Shown: positions 1-9,428, counted from the first letter of the stretch. The stretch: DNA of 17,229 nucleotides from Theodoxus fluviatilis (GCA_034096865.1 JAWQFJ010014165.1:1-17229); one strand, 5' to 3'. Numbers and translations: made by a program. The notes: generated by a model not told the origin, from the letters alone.

Positions 1-1711
1 AGAAGAGCAAATTATTTCATGCTTTATATAACAAACATTACTTTCCTATGATCTGGTCATAGTCAGTAATCATTCCCATTCATAAAAAGTGGATGTGCAT
101 AACCCTGACAATTACAGAGGTATGTCATTGCTGTGCGCAGCATGCAAACTATTTGCCTCAATATTCGTGGATCGTTTGCGAAGATGGATGGAGATCGATG
201 ACAAAATATTTCCTTAGCAAGCGGGCTTTCGAGATAATCACTCTACAGCTGGTCACGTTTTTACATTGTATGCAGTGATTTGAAGCATGTACTTGGTGAG
301 GGGCGGGGAAAGCTATTTGTCTGCTTTTGATTCCATTAACCATATACTTCTTTAGAGAGTACCGGAAGAAGTTGGACTGTCGACAAAATTCTCCGTAATT
401 TTAAAGGCCATCTTCGCAGTCGTGCATTCCTGTGTTCGATGGCAGCATTCCCTGATTTCTTCTCATGCTCAGTTGGCGTGAAGCAGGGTACATTGGAGAC
501 TCATGAAAATGTTCCCCCTTATGTCAGTTTTGTTGCAGAATATGTGCGTTTTAAAGGAAACTATGGGGTACAGTTGACCCCAGGTATGACGGAGATCTTC
601 CTATTGATGTTTACAGATGACATAGTATTGACATCAACCACACCTTCTGGGTTACAGAATCAAGTAAATAGCCTTCTTCATGAGTCTAATTGACTGAGTC
701 TGTCTGCACATCCAGAAAAGATAAAGATCAGGGTCTTCAGAAAGGGTGGCCACCTCTCTTCAGGAGAAAGGTGGTACCTTAACAGGATGAGATTAGATGA
801 TGTCATCCAATACAGATTCTTGGGCTATGTATTCACTTACTAGACTATCCTTCGACACTGCACTTGAAGATTTATTCATGAAAGGAATGAGAAAGATTGT
901 ACACATCTTGAAAGCCTTATGGTATCTGAGATGTTTAAATACTAAAGTTGTTACTAGAATGCTAGAGTCTCGGGTACTTTCGACCCTGCTGTACTGTGCT
1001 GAGATATGGAGTCTAGAAACTGCTCATGTCTTCGCCTGCAAGAAAGTGTTGGGACATGGTACTAGAACTCGAAACCATGTGGTATATGAGGATCTTGGAC
1101 GAGTTCGTCCACTCATAAGTAGTTTCACTACAGTTATTAAATACTGGCTGAAACTGTGTGAAATGGACAACGATAGCCTTTATATTCAAGAGTAATGTTG
1201 CAGAATTATGTTATCTCAGGCATGTCGAGTAGGGTTGTTTCTGTGAGGGGAGTTTTACAGAAACTAGGGTTTGGGTATGTGTGGCTCAACGGTCGTGTTG
1301 AGAATGACAAATGTTTCAGAATACATTTAAAACATCAGACTAAAAGACTGCTTCCTGCAGGAATGGTACAGCACAAACGGAACTAACGAAAGATATCAGT
1401 GCTATTCTTCTTTTAAAGATTCTTTCGGTCTTGAAGATTGTTTCAATAATATAGATATTAAGAAATTCAGAGACGTCTTCACAAGATTTAGATTTGGCGT
1501 AAATGATCTTTTTGTGAAGAGAATGCCTAGATGTCCCGCTAACTTACAATGTCCATTCTGCAAAGAAATAAATAACGAAGCACATGAGCAGCTGAGACAG
1601 AACTACCTCAGTCGGAGCCAAGGAAAGTCATCTAAAGCAAACTACAGTAACCATTGGATGAAAGGTACTGATGTGAGAAGAGCAAGAGCTGTAGCTATTT
1701 TCATTTATTGA
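1..1711 (+). pseudogene. Decayed LINE (non-LTR retrotransposon), reverse transcriptase to C-terminus, 5' truncated by window
   Basis: Once encoded the polymerase of a non-LTR retrotransposon, which copies its RNA at a nicked chromosomal target. The order of motifs is kept but spread over several frames. Near 75-160 a DNYRG-type block is followed by SLLCAACKLFASI. Near 445-490 is FPDFFSCSVGVKQG, the segment before the catalytic box in this group. At 610-621 is FTDD, a variant of the F/YADD metal-binding box, followed by IVLTSTTPSGLQ. The thumb and connection region follows at 700-1195, with FRKGG, then LSTLLYCAEIW and YWLKLCEMDND. A CPFC...H zinc-knuckle-like stretch lies at 1540-1590. Stops and frameshifts (for example TAG at 209, TGA after 690, and shifts near 85, 1195 and 1390) make it non-functional. 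No endonuclease is visible because the element runs off the left edge. RT identity is firm; I do not assign the clade. Confidence 0.85.
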
Positions 1712-2230
1712 GTTTTTAGTTGAGGAAAGAACGATTGGTAGCTTTGGAATGAGAAGCAAACGTCAATTATTTAGTCGAACGGCACCTTATCTAACATCTT
1801 CCCTTCCTTGGGTCTCAGCCGTTTCATTACATATTTCCTGTTGTTACATATGCAGGCAGTAGCTCTACGGTCATTGTAGAAACTTGGTCAATTTCTATGA
1901 GGCTATTGTTGATTTATATTGTGTCGATTGCCCACAGATGCATTCTCCCTCGATCCTTCTCTATTTCTAAAGTTGTCTTGCATGGGGAATCTTCTTGTAC
2001 TAAGAACTGAGACCGTGTTTCACCAAGTAAGTATTTACATTTGAAAATGCATATCTGTGACATACTTGCGATTTATACTCTTCAAAAACTTTTGCAATTT
2101 TATGCTAAGAAGAATATTGAGAGTGTGTATATTGATGTTTTGCCAATACAGTACCGTAACAACGTGGTGGAGCATTGCGAAATATAGCGTATGTGCTGCA
2201 GGAAATTTTTTAACTTTGTAGTCGCAATGA
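1712..2230. other. No gene recognised
   Basis: AT-rich sequence downstream of the LINE remnant. I see no coding region, no structured repeat and no clear retrotransposon tail. The LINE 3' end probably lies near 1710 but no poly-A or target-site duplication marks it. Confidence 0.5.
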
Positions 2231-2231
2231 A

Positions 2232-2281
2232 GTTCAGTTCAGTTCAGTTCAGTTCAGTTCAGTTCAGTTCAGTTCAGTTTA
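2232..2281 (+). repeat. (TTCAG)n pentanucleotide microsatellite
   Basis: Nine to ten near-perfect GTTCA units; the last is altered to GTTTA. Its open reading as repeated SVQFS residues is a by-product of a stop-free 5-bp period and is not a gene. Confidence 0.95.
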
Positions 2282-2408
2282 GTTCCTACTCCTCATCCAT
2301 CCACTCTTTCTGTTGCTGCAGCTTTCATTTTAGGTACCTCCTCCCCGATGTCATTTATTGTCGTTGTTGTCGCAGTCATCGTCTTTCTCTTCCCACTCAA
2401 TCCTCCTG

Positions 2409-2642
2409 GGTCCGTATTCACAACGGCGATTTATCGGCGATTTATTTTAACTCCGATTTATCTCTAAACTCAGACGATTCCAACTGCCTGTTCCGCTCTC
2501 CCTTGGCTGGAAACCAGTATATAATACAAAGCGCAACCTAGGATCCTCTGACGAGCGTACCTTATCTAACCGATCAAGATAACGCGGGGCTAGGGGATAA
2601 ATCGAGTGTTAAAAAGATAAATCGCCGTTGTGAATACGGGCC
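2409..2642. mobile_element. Harbinger-like MITE with inverted termini and CTG duplication
   Basis: A 234-bp non-coding element. The left end GGTCCGTATTCACAACGG and the right end (reverse complement GGCCCGTATTCACAACGG) match at 17 of 18 bases; the pairing continues through CGATTTATC. CTG flanks both sides (2406-2408 and 2643-2645). Taking the element out restores CCTGGTC at the target. There is no transposase inside, so it would depend on one supplied elsewhere. A 3-bp CWG duplication and GG-starting termini fit the PIF/Harbinger superfamily as I know it. The same flank could be read as a 5-bp CCTGG duplication with a slightly shorter element, so the superfamily call is an inference. Confidence 0.8.
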
Positions 2643-2646
2643 CTGG

Positions 2647-2820
2647 TCGTCATTTACGTACTTTTCCTGTTCTCCCCGTTCTCTGTTTTCGTCTTCTTGT
2701 TTTTCGTTGTAATCATTCTCCTTCTCGTCTTCCTGTTCCTTGTTCACTATGCTTCCTCCTCTCCCTCTTCCTCCTCCCCATCCTCCCTTTTAATTTTTTT
2801 TTTTTTTTTTGGGGGGGGGG
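2647..2820 (+). repeat. Pyrimidine-rich tract ending in a T17-G10 homopolymer junction
   Basis: Low-complexity TTC/CTC-rich DNA directly after the MITE. It ends in 17 T (2794-2810) followed at once by 10 G (2811-2820). No gene is supported. Confidence 0.8.
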
Positions 2821-3041
2821 TCAACGTTTACTAAAAATCTAACAGTTCTGAATAGATATTTGAAATTGAAATTAACACACAAGAATTTAAAGACACAATA
2901 AAAAAGATTGGTCAAACATCTGACTAATTTATCCTAACATATATTTTTTTCAATGCCCGTGCCCACAAAGTACATTTACTGCAAACGTGTTATCCATTAG
3001 GTTCAACGTCACTGCGAATTAAATAAGATCTTATCAAACCA

Positions 3042-3073
3042 TCAAGACAATCCTTTGTGCTTTGCGGAAAACG
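3042..3073 (-). CDS. Probable terminal coding exon with TGA stop
   Basis: After a 79-bp intron, acceptor CTTGTTTACAG is followed by two bases that complete GCG (Ala). Nine codons (FSAKHKGLS) follow, then TGA at 3044-3042. The phase fits the 57-bp exon. The acceptor has an adequate pyrimidine run. The coding piece is so short that it could be chance; reading through the donor instead of splicing is the alternative. Confidence 0.38.
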
Positions 3074-3152
3074 CTGTAAACAAGTGAGGAAGCATTTTTG
3101 AAAATGGTTGTGACTTTCTCAGCCAAATTCAATGAAAGGCTCGACGACTTAC

Positions 3153-3209
3153 CTTTCATCACATCTTCACGTGACACCAATTTGTCCAAATCCCCTGCTT
3201 GCTCCAAGT
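3153..3209 (-). CDS. Small internal exon, acidic C-terminal segment
   Basis: A 57-bp exon between acceptor TTCTGTACAG and donor GTAAGT. The first two bases complete a GAC codon with the G left by the 9515 exon. The coding frame is LEQAGDLDKLVSREDVMK, a polar, probably helical stretch. An overlapping longer frame without splicing (3401-3159) ends in a stop inside this exon and is not preferred. The exon sits 6.3 kb from its upstream partner, so other exons could be missed between them. Support comes from two good splice sites, phase match and protein-like composition; the short length keeps confidence moderate. Confidence 0.55.
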
Positions 3210-3460
3210 CTGTACAGAACCATCAGGAGTGACAATAAGAATTCCAATCACTAGTGTAGTCAGTTCATAACCATTTACCAGGATGTTAAACTTACTAGCA
3301 CATGGATACTTCTCTTTTTCATAGTTGTGATCTCCATGTGACATTTTTACTAAGATTTCTGGCAGATTATGACAGCTTCTGAAGGCCGATACAGGTAACA
3401 TAATGTTAAGTTTGGATGTGCATTCTTTATAGTAGTAATTGCTGTGCTTCCTGTCCTAAT

Positions 3461-3516
3461 TGTGGCTTGCAGAGTGTGGCTCGCAAACTGTGCTTCGTAG
3501 ACTGTGGCTCACATCT
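3461..3516 (+). repeat. 14-bp tandem repeat, four degenerate units
   Basis: Units start at 3461, 3475, 3489 and 3503: TGTGGCTTGCAGAG, TGTGGCTCGCAAAC, TGTGCTTCGTAGAC, TGTGGCTCACATCT. The period is exactly 14 bp; a weaker fifth unit may start at 3443. It lies in the large intron of the minus-strand gene. Confidence 0.7.
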
Positions 3517-3518
3517 AG

Positions 3519-3660
3519 AGGAGGAGCCAGTCACTCCTGCAGCAGCAGCGGCGTTCGAGGTAGAGATGGAGGAGCCAGTCACGTCAGTCAAAGTAGCCGT
3601 GGCAGCGGAGGAGGCGACGTAGGATGCAGAAGTTGTCGAGGAGCCGGTTGAGACATACCG
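3519..3660 (+). repeat. GAGGAGCC-rich segment with three in-frame EEPV codings
   Basis: GAGGAGCCAGTCAC occurs at 3521-3534 and 3569-3582, and GAGGAGCCGGTTGA at 3638-3651. The spacings of 48 and 69 bp are both multiples of three, so all three read EEPV in one plus-strand frame, with an alanine run (GCAGCAGCAGCGGCG) between the first two. A TAG at 3620-3622 breaks the frame before the third copy. It may be a relic of an exon with acidic repeats, or simply a purine-rich repeat; I cannot separate these. Confidence 0.4.
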
Positions 3661-4446
3661 GTGTTTTTCTTCTACAACTGGGGCCTGATCACCAGCGTCG
3701 ACAGGGCCGCTGACTGCAAATCAGGAGCATGTTGACAATTTAAGAAATACTTATTTTACCTTCTGGTGGTACATCAGAGGAAGATGATTTGAGTGAAGAA
3801 ATTGGTTGTCTACCACAAAATCTTTGTCGATATCTGTAATTCTTACCAATACACGAGTTGAGGCAGCATCAGATTTCACACATACAATTGTCGTACATGT
3901 GTAGAAACATACTAATGATATGTTTGTTGTTACTATTTACTTTTGTATAGTATTCGGCTACTGAGTGCGGCAAAGCAGCAACCGGAGGGATTTTCGCGAG
4001 AGGCATTTCCTCAAATAAGAGGACATGAGAGAGGTTACTCTCATTGTCACTGTTGTTGTTGTTAGCCTTTTTAGTCGAACTCGTGGACCAGTAAATGTAA
4101 GGACCTTAAAAATACAGATGGTCTTTCTAAGTTATGCCGAACTGGCGAAAACTCAAACAGACGCTGGAGTCAAGCTACGTCGTGACTAGAAGCGAGCTCG
4201 GAGAGGCCAAGACGCTACAGGGAACATTTTTCTTATATGAAATGCACAGCCGTCCAGGAAATGCCGTTGCATTTGCTGGTATTATTTCTCACCTGGCGGC
4301 GTGTGAAGACTATGCTCCTGTGTCTACCACAAGTTTCCAAACTGCGTTGTTAACTTGCTTTCTGTCAGTAGTGCGCTACCGGAGGTGCTAAGTCAACTCT
4401 TAGAAACTAACGAATGACGAAATCAAAACTTCCAACGAACTCACCC
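3661..4446. other. Intronic stretch, no gene recognised
   Basis: No transposon family or exon is recognised. An 85-codon open frame on the plus strand (4134-4391) has no recognisable domain, Kozak or splice context and is best treated as chance. Confidence 0.4.
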
Positions 4447-5423
4447 GGGTTCGTATGCATGAGAGGTAAGTTACATCTTCCTATGTGAGTACGTGTCAAC
4501 TAAGCATGTAAAATCACTACTTTGGGATGGATGAATCGACAGTAGTGGTTCCTTCACAAGTAAAGATGTAGTAAAACAATCCAAATTCTACTCCAGCCAG
4601 GACCTATGAGTACTGCCGTGGTTAGAGTAAGTTTAACCGCAATTGTTCTCTTCGATTCGCACAGAAAACACTGTAGTTTGGGAAAATAGAAAACCTTTCG
4701 AATAAATTGTAAGCAACAAACATCAATTTATCAAAGCTGTATGTTAAATGCATGAATATGTCGTGTAAATTCCTACATTAAAAAAAAAATGTGTGTCCAC
4801 ATACGTCACCGAAGCATCCGTTAACATTTCTATCTTAATCTGATATCATGAAAACGATACATTTAAATAGCAATTTTTGTGAAGACAAAACTGTTCAAAT
4901 TAAATTGCTTCATTTTTGTAAATGAGGAAATGTGTGTTGATGTACGCCAGGATATCACAAGTTTGGTAGGAAAAGTGCAAACTGAGGCTGGAACGAGAAC
5001 ATTTGTCAACAGGAAAGATGACAGCGTTCACGTGCGTGTTAGATCGGCAGCAGCAACAGAGAGGGGACAGAATATTGAGAGACCGAACAAATCCACTTGA
5101 TTTGTTCGATGAAGAAATATACAATAAATCTATATTTCATTGCCACGAAATACTGGAAATTTCAGATGAATTGCATGATGACGCGTGAACACAAAAGCGT
5201 AATCTGTCAAAAAGCAGACAACAGCCAAAGACGCTTTCACATGCACGCAAAGGGGGGATTCCCGGGATTCTCTCTAGCTAGATGCTGCATACCTCTACGT
5301 CACAACTGCAACGTAATTTTTCGCCCATGCATGGCAAGTAACGTCTGACGTAACTTCAACAGTATTTCCTTCAGTAGTAAGTCTTGCTCATGAGGAATCT
5401 CCCTTCGCATGCATACGGGCCCC
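4447..5423 (+). mobile_element. Degraded Harbinger-type DNA transposon remnant
   Basis: The ends are inverted: GGGTTCGTATGCATG at 4447-4461 against the reverse complement GGGCCCGTATGCATG at 5409-5423. About 4659-5010 aligns by eye with 12382-12735 of the second Harbinger element (shared stretches include CGCACAGAAAAC, TTATCAAAGCTGTATGTT and GTACGCCAGG). A transposase N-terminus follows at 5042-5188. At under 1 kb it is too short for a complete two-gene Harbinger element, so the catalytic core is deleted. No clear target duplication is visible at these ends, so the borders are less sure than the family. Confidence 0.6.
5042..5188 (+). pseudogene. PIF/Harbinger transposase N-terminal fragment
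   Basis: A glutamine-rich basic run (RQQQQRGDRI) leads into DRTNPLDLFDEEIY and then HEILEISDELHDD. This is the usual start of Harbinger/HARBI1-type transposases, where a basic stretch is followed by an 'R.NPLE..DDEE...RFR' block and a helix of the type 'E.I..L.D.L...L'. The reading ends at TGA (5186-5188), directly after the last acidic residues, where the full protein would go on for about 300 more residues to the DDE catalytic core. It is therefore a broken copy with no activity. It lies within the large intron, antisense to the host gene. Confidence 0.65.
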
Positions 5424-5429
5424 GATGAG

Positions 5430-5683
5430 GACGCCACCAAAGCCGGACGAAAGTGAAAGCAGAGGGGGGACCATTGAGGACATTGAAGACATTGTGCGTA
5501 GCTTTCTGTTGCAAATCGTGCAATCAGTGAGAATCCCTTCGTGATGTTTTTCTCATCGAAACTGTTACCACACATGAATGAAGCACCTACAGTCCCCACT
5601 ACAGGAAACACTGGAATTTCACTGGAGCAATAAAACGCTATGGATCCAGAGTGAAGTTGAAGCAAGGTGGAAGAGCAGGTCAT
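5430..5683 (-). pseudogene. Possible relic of a Harbinger catalytic core, minus strand
   Basis: A minus-strand open reading contains FPVVGTVGASF followed after about ten residues by KNITKGFSL. This resembles the Harbinger 'FPGVVGAIDGTH...(Y/F)VNRKGFHSLN' block around the first catalytic aspartate, but that aspartate would be missing (TVG in place of IDG) and the spacing is off. It lies in opposite orientation to the N-terminal fragment at 5042-5188, so it would be a separate or inverted piece. The match is weak; an unrelated chance frame is quite possible. Confidence 0.25.
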
Positions 5684-6012
5684 AGGTGTGGAACGTTTAT
5701 GAATAATTGGATGCTTGTCCTCTGAAATACGTTCACTCTGTAATTTCAGGTGATTTTTGTCTGGCGCGCTTTTAACCCTTTGCGATCTTGTTGAACTCTT
5801 GCGGATTTTTCGAGTGGCTCCAGTCTAGTGTAAAATTGAATGTTTATGCTGTGGCGTCTCTATTCTCTATGGAAGAATTAGTCTCAAAAGTATTGATTAT
5901 GATTATGTAGATATGTACTGAATCATGTTTTATTCGTAGGAGGCCTAACCATTTTGCGATTGAACAACGAAGAGGTGAGCCGGTGTCAGACTATTAGATT
6001 ATTTTGCTACAA
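5684..6012. other. Intronic stretch, no gene recognised
   Basis: No coding or repeat signal apart from GCGATTGAACA at 5956-5966, which recurs at 6678-6688 on the far side of the inverted-repeat element. Confidence 0.45.
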
Positions 6013-6678
6013 GGAAAATAAAAATAAAAAACACGACCGGAGTCTGACCAATTGAATTCTCTCGAGAAAAATAATAGAGGCCCTGAAGAGGACCGTTTGT
6101 GGAATGGCTGACGGCACTTGTAGGCGGTGTGGCTTGGCACTGTGGCGATGGCGTCAAGCTCGGCGTCGTAGAGCGCAGAGAGTCCGCTGTTAATCTTTGG
6201 CAATGGCGTCGAGCCCGGTGTTAAACGGTGAAAGAATCGGCAAGCTTTCGGAGGGAAACTTCTTCTTCAAGCCAAGTGGTGGTAAGGGACTGGCAAGGGT
6301 GAGGTTTTAAACACGGTACTTGGGGAGTCATGGTGAAGGCCCGAGCGAAGTGCTGTCACACGGGAAAAGCAGGGGTGGAGCAGCGTTCACGGCAGCAAAC
6401 GGCCAGCTCCAACAGGAGAGAGCACGAGGAGTTTCCCTCCGAAAGCTTGCCGATTCTTTTACCGTTTAACACCGGGCTCGACGCCATTGCCAAAGATTAA
6501 CAGCGGATCTCTGCGCTCTACGACGCCTAGCTTGACGCCATCGCCACAGTGCCGAGCTACACCCCCTACAAGTGCCGTCAGCCCTTCCACAAACGGTCCT
6601 CTTCAGAGTCTCTATTATTTTTCTCCAGAGAATACAATTGGTCAGACTCCGGTCGTGTGTTTTATTTTATTTTTTTGG
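6013..6678. mobile_element. Long-armed inverted-repeat (foldback) element
   Basis: The left arm (6013-6260) and right arm (6430-6678) are reverse complements over about 248 bp with few mismatches. The inner borders are AAGCTTTCGGAGGGAAACT and its complement; the outer borders are A/T-rich runs next to ACACGACCGGAGTCTGACCA. A 169-bp GC-richer spacer separates them and holds no open frame. Each arm gives a similar short reading on its own strand (both start MPKINSG) because the arms are copies; the right copy is frameshifted and I do not regard it as coding. An 11-bp direct repeat, GCGATTGAACA, flanks at 5956-5966 and 6678-6688, but on the left it is 46 bp away from the arm. Mutator-like elements combine long arms and 8-11-bp duplications; two head-to-head copies of another repeat is the alternative. 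Confidence 0.75.
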
Positions 6679-7013
6679 CGATTGAACAGTATTCCTTCGT
6701 TTGTTCGAAATGCCTCGTTGTCTCTTACTGTTCGTGACACTTTGGCATTTTGAGCCATGTGAAGAAATAGATGCAGAGTTACTCTAAAATGCAACCAATC
6801 ATCTTTCAGAAAGTGCTCTAACGTGGAAAGTCAAATTACATCTACAATTAGCTATTTCATGGATCACAAAGACCAGCGTGAACACTAAAACCAATAAATT
6901 AATGTGAAACAACAAATGATTACAGCCACACTTGTACATGCTGCAGAATTTAAATTTTCCAACAGTTAGCAACATTTGCATTCTTCGTTGTATATGAAAC
7001 AAAACAAGCGTGT

Positions 7014-7014
<1 letters not shown>
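6679..7014. other. Intronic stretch, no gene recognised
   Basis: AT-rich, with no exon-like frame and no recognisable repeat until the AC run begins. Confidence 0.45.
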
Positions 7015-7056
<42 letters not shown>

Positions 7057-7072
7057 CAAACTCACATACACA

Positions 7073-7128
<56 letters not shown>
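7015..7128 (+). repeat. Interrupted (AC)n microsatellite
   Basis: Two long CA runs (7015-7053 and about 7081-7128) joined by a short degenerate stretch containing GTTCAAACTCACATAC. Open frames of alternating Thr-His or Cys-Val are artefacts of the dinucleotide. Confidence 0.95.
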
Positions 7129-7129
<1 letters not shown>

Positions 7130-8130
7130 CATCAGCCCGATTTTTAAAAGTATACTGTTATTGTGTGCAATCATTGCTTTTCAATAAAGTGTTTTGTATA
7201 CATTGCAATATTTTCCTACTGTATAGTGACGTCTTGTGCACTTAATATATATTATACTTTTGTTTTAGACCACATGATTGTGATACATTTTCCATTTTCT
7301 CTGTCCTTATTCTTACAAAGTTGTTTTATGCACGTATGTACATGTGTAACAGTGTGAAGGAAAAAAGTGAGACAAATGATGTTTCCACTAGCCCACCGTC
7401 GGCTGTAGAGCTATGAGACACAGCTACATGATACAGAGCGGTCAGTTGTCGTCAGCTTGCCCCTCTGGGTCAGCAATTGCTGTAGAGATACATAATAGGC
7501 GAGCATCACTAGAGCATTAACCAAGGAACCTAGACCACTGTTGTCGTTCTGGAGATTATGTGACACAGCCAATGTCCAACCAGAGATACTATAGTAACTG
7601 GTCCAACTAGCCGCCCTAGAGATAACGAGGAGGAGGCAAATTCCCATCCCTTAGATTTTTGAACATGTGAATGGCTCACTTACCATCTGGAATACGATGC
7701 ACAATTTTATACACTTATAACGTGTTGTATACATTTGATTGGAACCATATTCAGCTTTGTCATAGCAATAATCTTTATGAACTCTATGAACTATCTTATA
7801 CGTTGCAAACTACACTTCATGAGCTATGAAGAATCATTTTGGCAGACTTTCGTTTTGAGACATTGGATACATCTTGGTGCACAAGTGCTAATCTGCAAAG
7901 TTTAAAATACAGAATATATTTTCAAAATCGATCTTTGACCAGAAAGTAGACTGACATTTGCCCCGTCTACTGGAGTGAGAATTGCTGTATGTGACAGTTG
8001 ATTTTTGCCGTTACTTAGTCAAAGCTTGACAGGGAAGCCAAACTTGAGGCTGCCGTTTGAGTAAAGAGGCCTGGCTATGCACCCGCGGGTGCCTGTCCTC
8101 GAGGAACTCTGCGTCTTCTCGATATAATTA
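7129..8130. other. Intronic stretch, no gene recognised
   Basis: About 1 kb without a supported exon or known element. A perfect 14-bp palindrome, GCACCCGCGGGTGC, lies at 8079-8092, some 40 bp before the satellite. A possible minus-strand donor GTAAGT at 7683-7678 was examined and not accepted. Confidence 0.45.
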
Positions 8131-9146
8131 GGACAGGCAGAGCAGAGCAGGGCAGAGCAGGGCAGAACAAGGCAGAGCAAGGCAGAGAAGGGCAGAGCAG
8201 AACAAGGCAGATCAGGGTAGAGCAAGGCAGAGCAAGGCAGAGCAGAGCAGGGCAGAGCAGAACAAGGCAGAGCAGGGTAGAGCAAGGCAGAGCAGAGCAG
8301 GGCAGAGCAAGGCAGAGCAGAGCAGGGCAGAGCAGGGCAGAACAAGGCAGAGCAGGGCAGAGCAGGGCAGAGCAGAACAAGGCAGAGCAGGGTAGAGCAA
8401 GGCAGAGCAAGGCAGAGCAGAGCAGGGCAGAGCAGAACAAGGCAGAGCAGGGCAGAGCAGAGCAGAACAAGGCAGAGCAAGGCAGAGCAGAACAAGGCAG
8501 AGCAAGGCAGAGCAAGGCAGAGCAGAGCAGGGCAGAGCAGGGCAGAGCAGAACAAGGCAGAGCAAGGCAGAGCAGAACAAGGCAGAGCAAGGCAGAGCAG
8601 AGCAGAGCAGGGCAGAGCAGAACAAGGCAGAGCAAGGCAGAGCAGGCAGAGCAGGGCAGAGCAGAGCAGAACAAGGCAGAGCAGAACAAGGCAGAGCAAG
8701 GCAGAGCAGAGCAGGCAGAGCAGGCAGAGCAGCAAGAGCAGAGCAGGCAGGCAGAGCAGGCAGAGCAGGCAGAGCAGAGCAGGGCAGAGCAGACAAGGCA
8801 GAGCAAGGCAGAGCAGAACAAGGCAGAGCAAGGCAGAGCAAAGCAGAGCAGAGCAGGGCAGAGCAGAACAAGGCAGAGCAGAGCAGGGTAGAGCAAGGCA
8901 GAGCAGAGCAGGGCAGAGCAGAACAAGGCAGAGCAGGGCAGAGCAAGGCAGAGCAAGGCAGAGCAAGGCAGAGCAGAACAAGGCAGGGCAGAGCAGAGCA
9001 GAGCAGAACAAGGCAGAGCAGGGCAGAGCAAGGCAGAGCAAGGCAGAGCAGGACAGAGCAGGGCAGAGCAGGGCAGAACAAGGCAGAGCAAGGGAGAGCA
9101 AGGCAGAGCAGGGCAGAGCAAGGCAGAGCAAGGCAGGGAGAGCGGC
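8131..9146 (+). repeat. 1-kb satellite of GGCAGAGCAR units
   Basis: About 1,015 bp built from 5-bp modules (GGCAG, AGCAG, AGCAA, AACAA, with rare GGTAG), mostly paired as GGCAGAGCAG or GGCAGAGCAA. A central part (about 8641-8775) contains shortened modules that break the 5-bp register. The minus strand has no stop triplet in any of its three frames, since modules read CTGCC, CTGCT, TTGCT or TTGTT. The resulting open readings of up to 438 codons of Ala-Leu-Pro-Cys-Ser are therefore not evidence of a protein. It lies in the large intron of the minus-strand gene. Confidence 0.92.
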
Positions 9147-9425
9147 AAAAGGAATTGTCTCTGGCCAATGTAACCTGTCACCAGCCCAATAAAGGAATGA
9201 AGCCGTCCCTGATGTCTTTGACCATTCCATGGAGCGACTGAAGGGAGGAGAGATGGATTCCCTCATCTCTTTACCTCCCTGCTTGTGCCGCCTACCCCAA
9301 ACCGTCACCAGCAAACAACCATATCCCCACCCCATTGTCTACATATGTATATGATTTTCAGTGGAGCCACGGTTTTACTCGTGTATATACATCTTATGGA
9401 CAAATAAACTATTATTACAAACCCA

Positions 9426-9428
<3 letters not shown>

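Noticed and set aside
3159..3401. 80-codon minus-strand frame as an unspliced gene
   Set aside because: It overlaps the 57-bp exon in a different frame; only the spliced frame joins in phase with the other exons, so this one looks like intron read-through.
5994..6753. Short frames starting MPKINSG on both strands
   Set aside because: They exist twice only because the inverted arms are copies; one is frameshifted and there is no recognisable domain.
7684..7809. Possible minus-strand exon with GTAAGT donor at 7683-7678 and a 42-codon open reading
   Set aside because: The open reading is phase 0, not phase 1. Placed in the gene's phase it meets TAA within a few codons, and the acceptor has a poor pyrimidine tract.
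8019..9335. Long minus-strand open frames (438, 368 and 318 codons) rich in Ala, Leu, Pro, Cys and Ser
   Set aside because: They come from a 5-bp satellite that lacks stop triplets in all three minus frames. The same DNA is open in several frames at once, with no domain in the short flanks.
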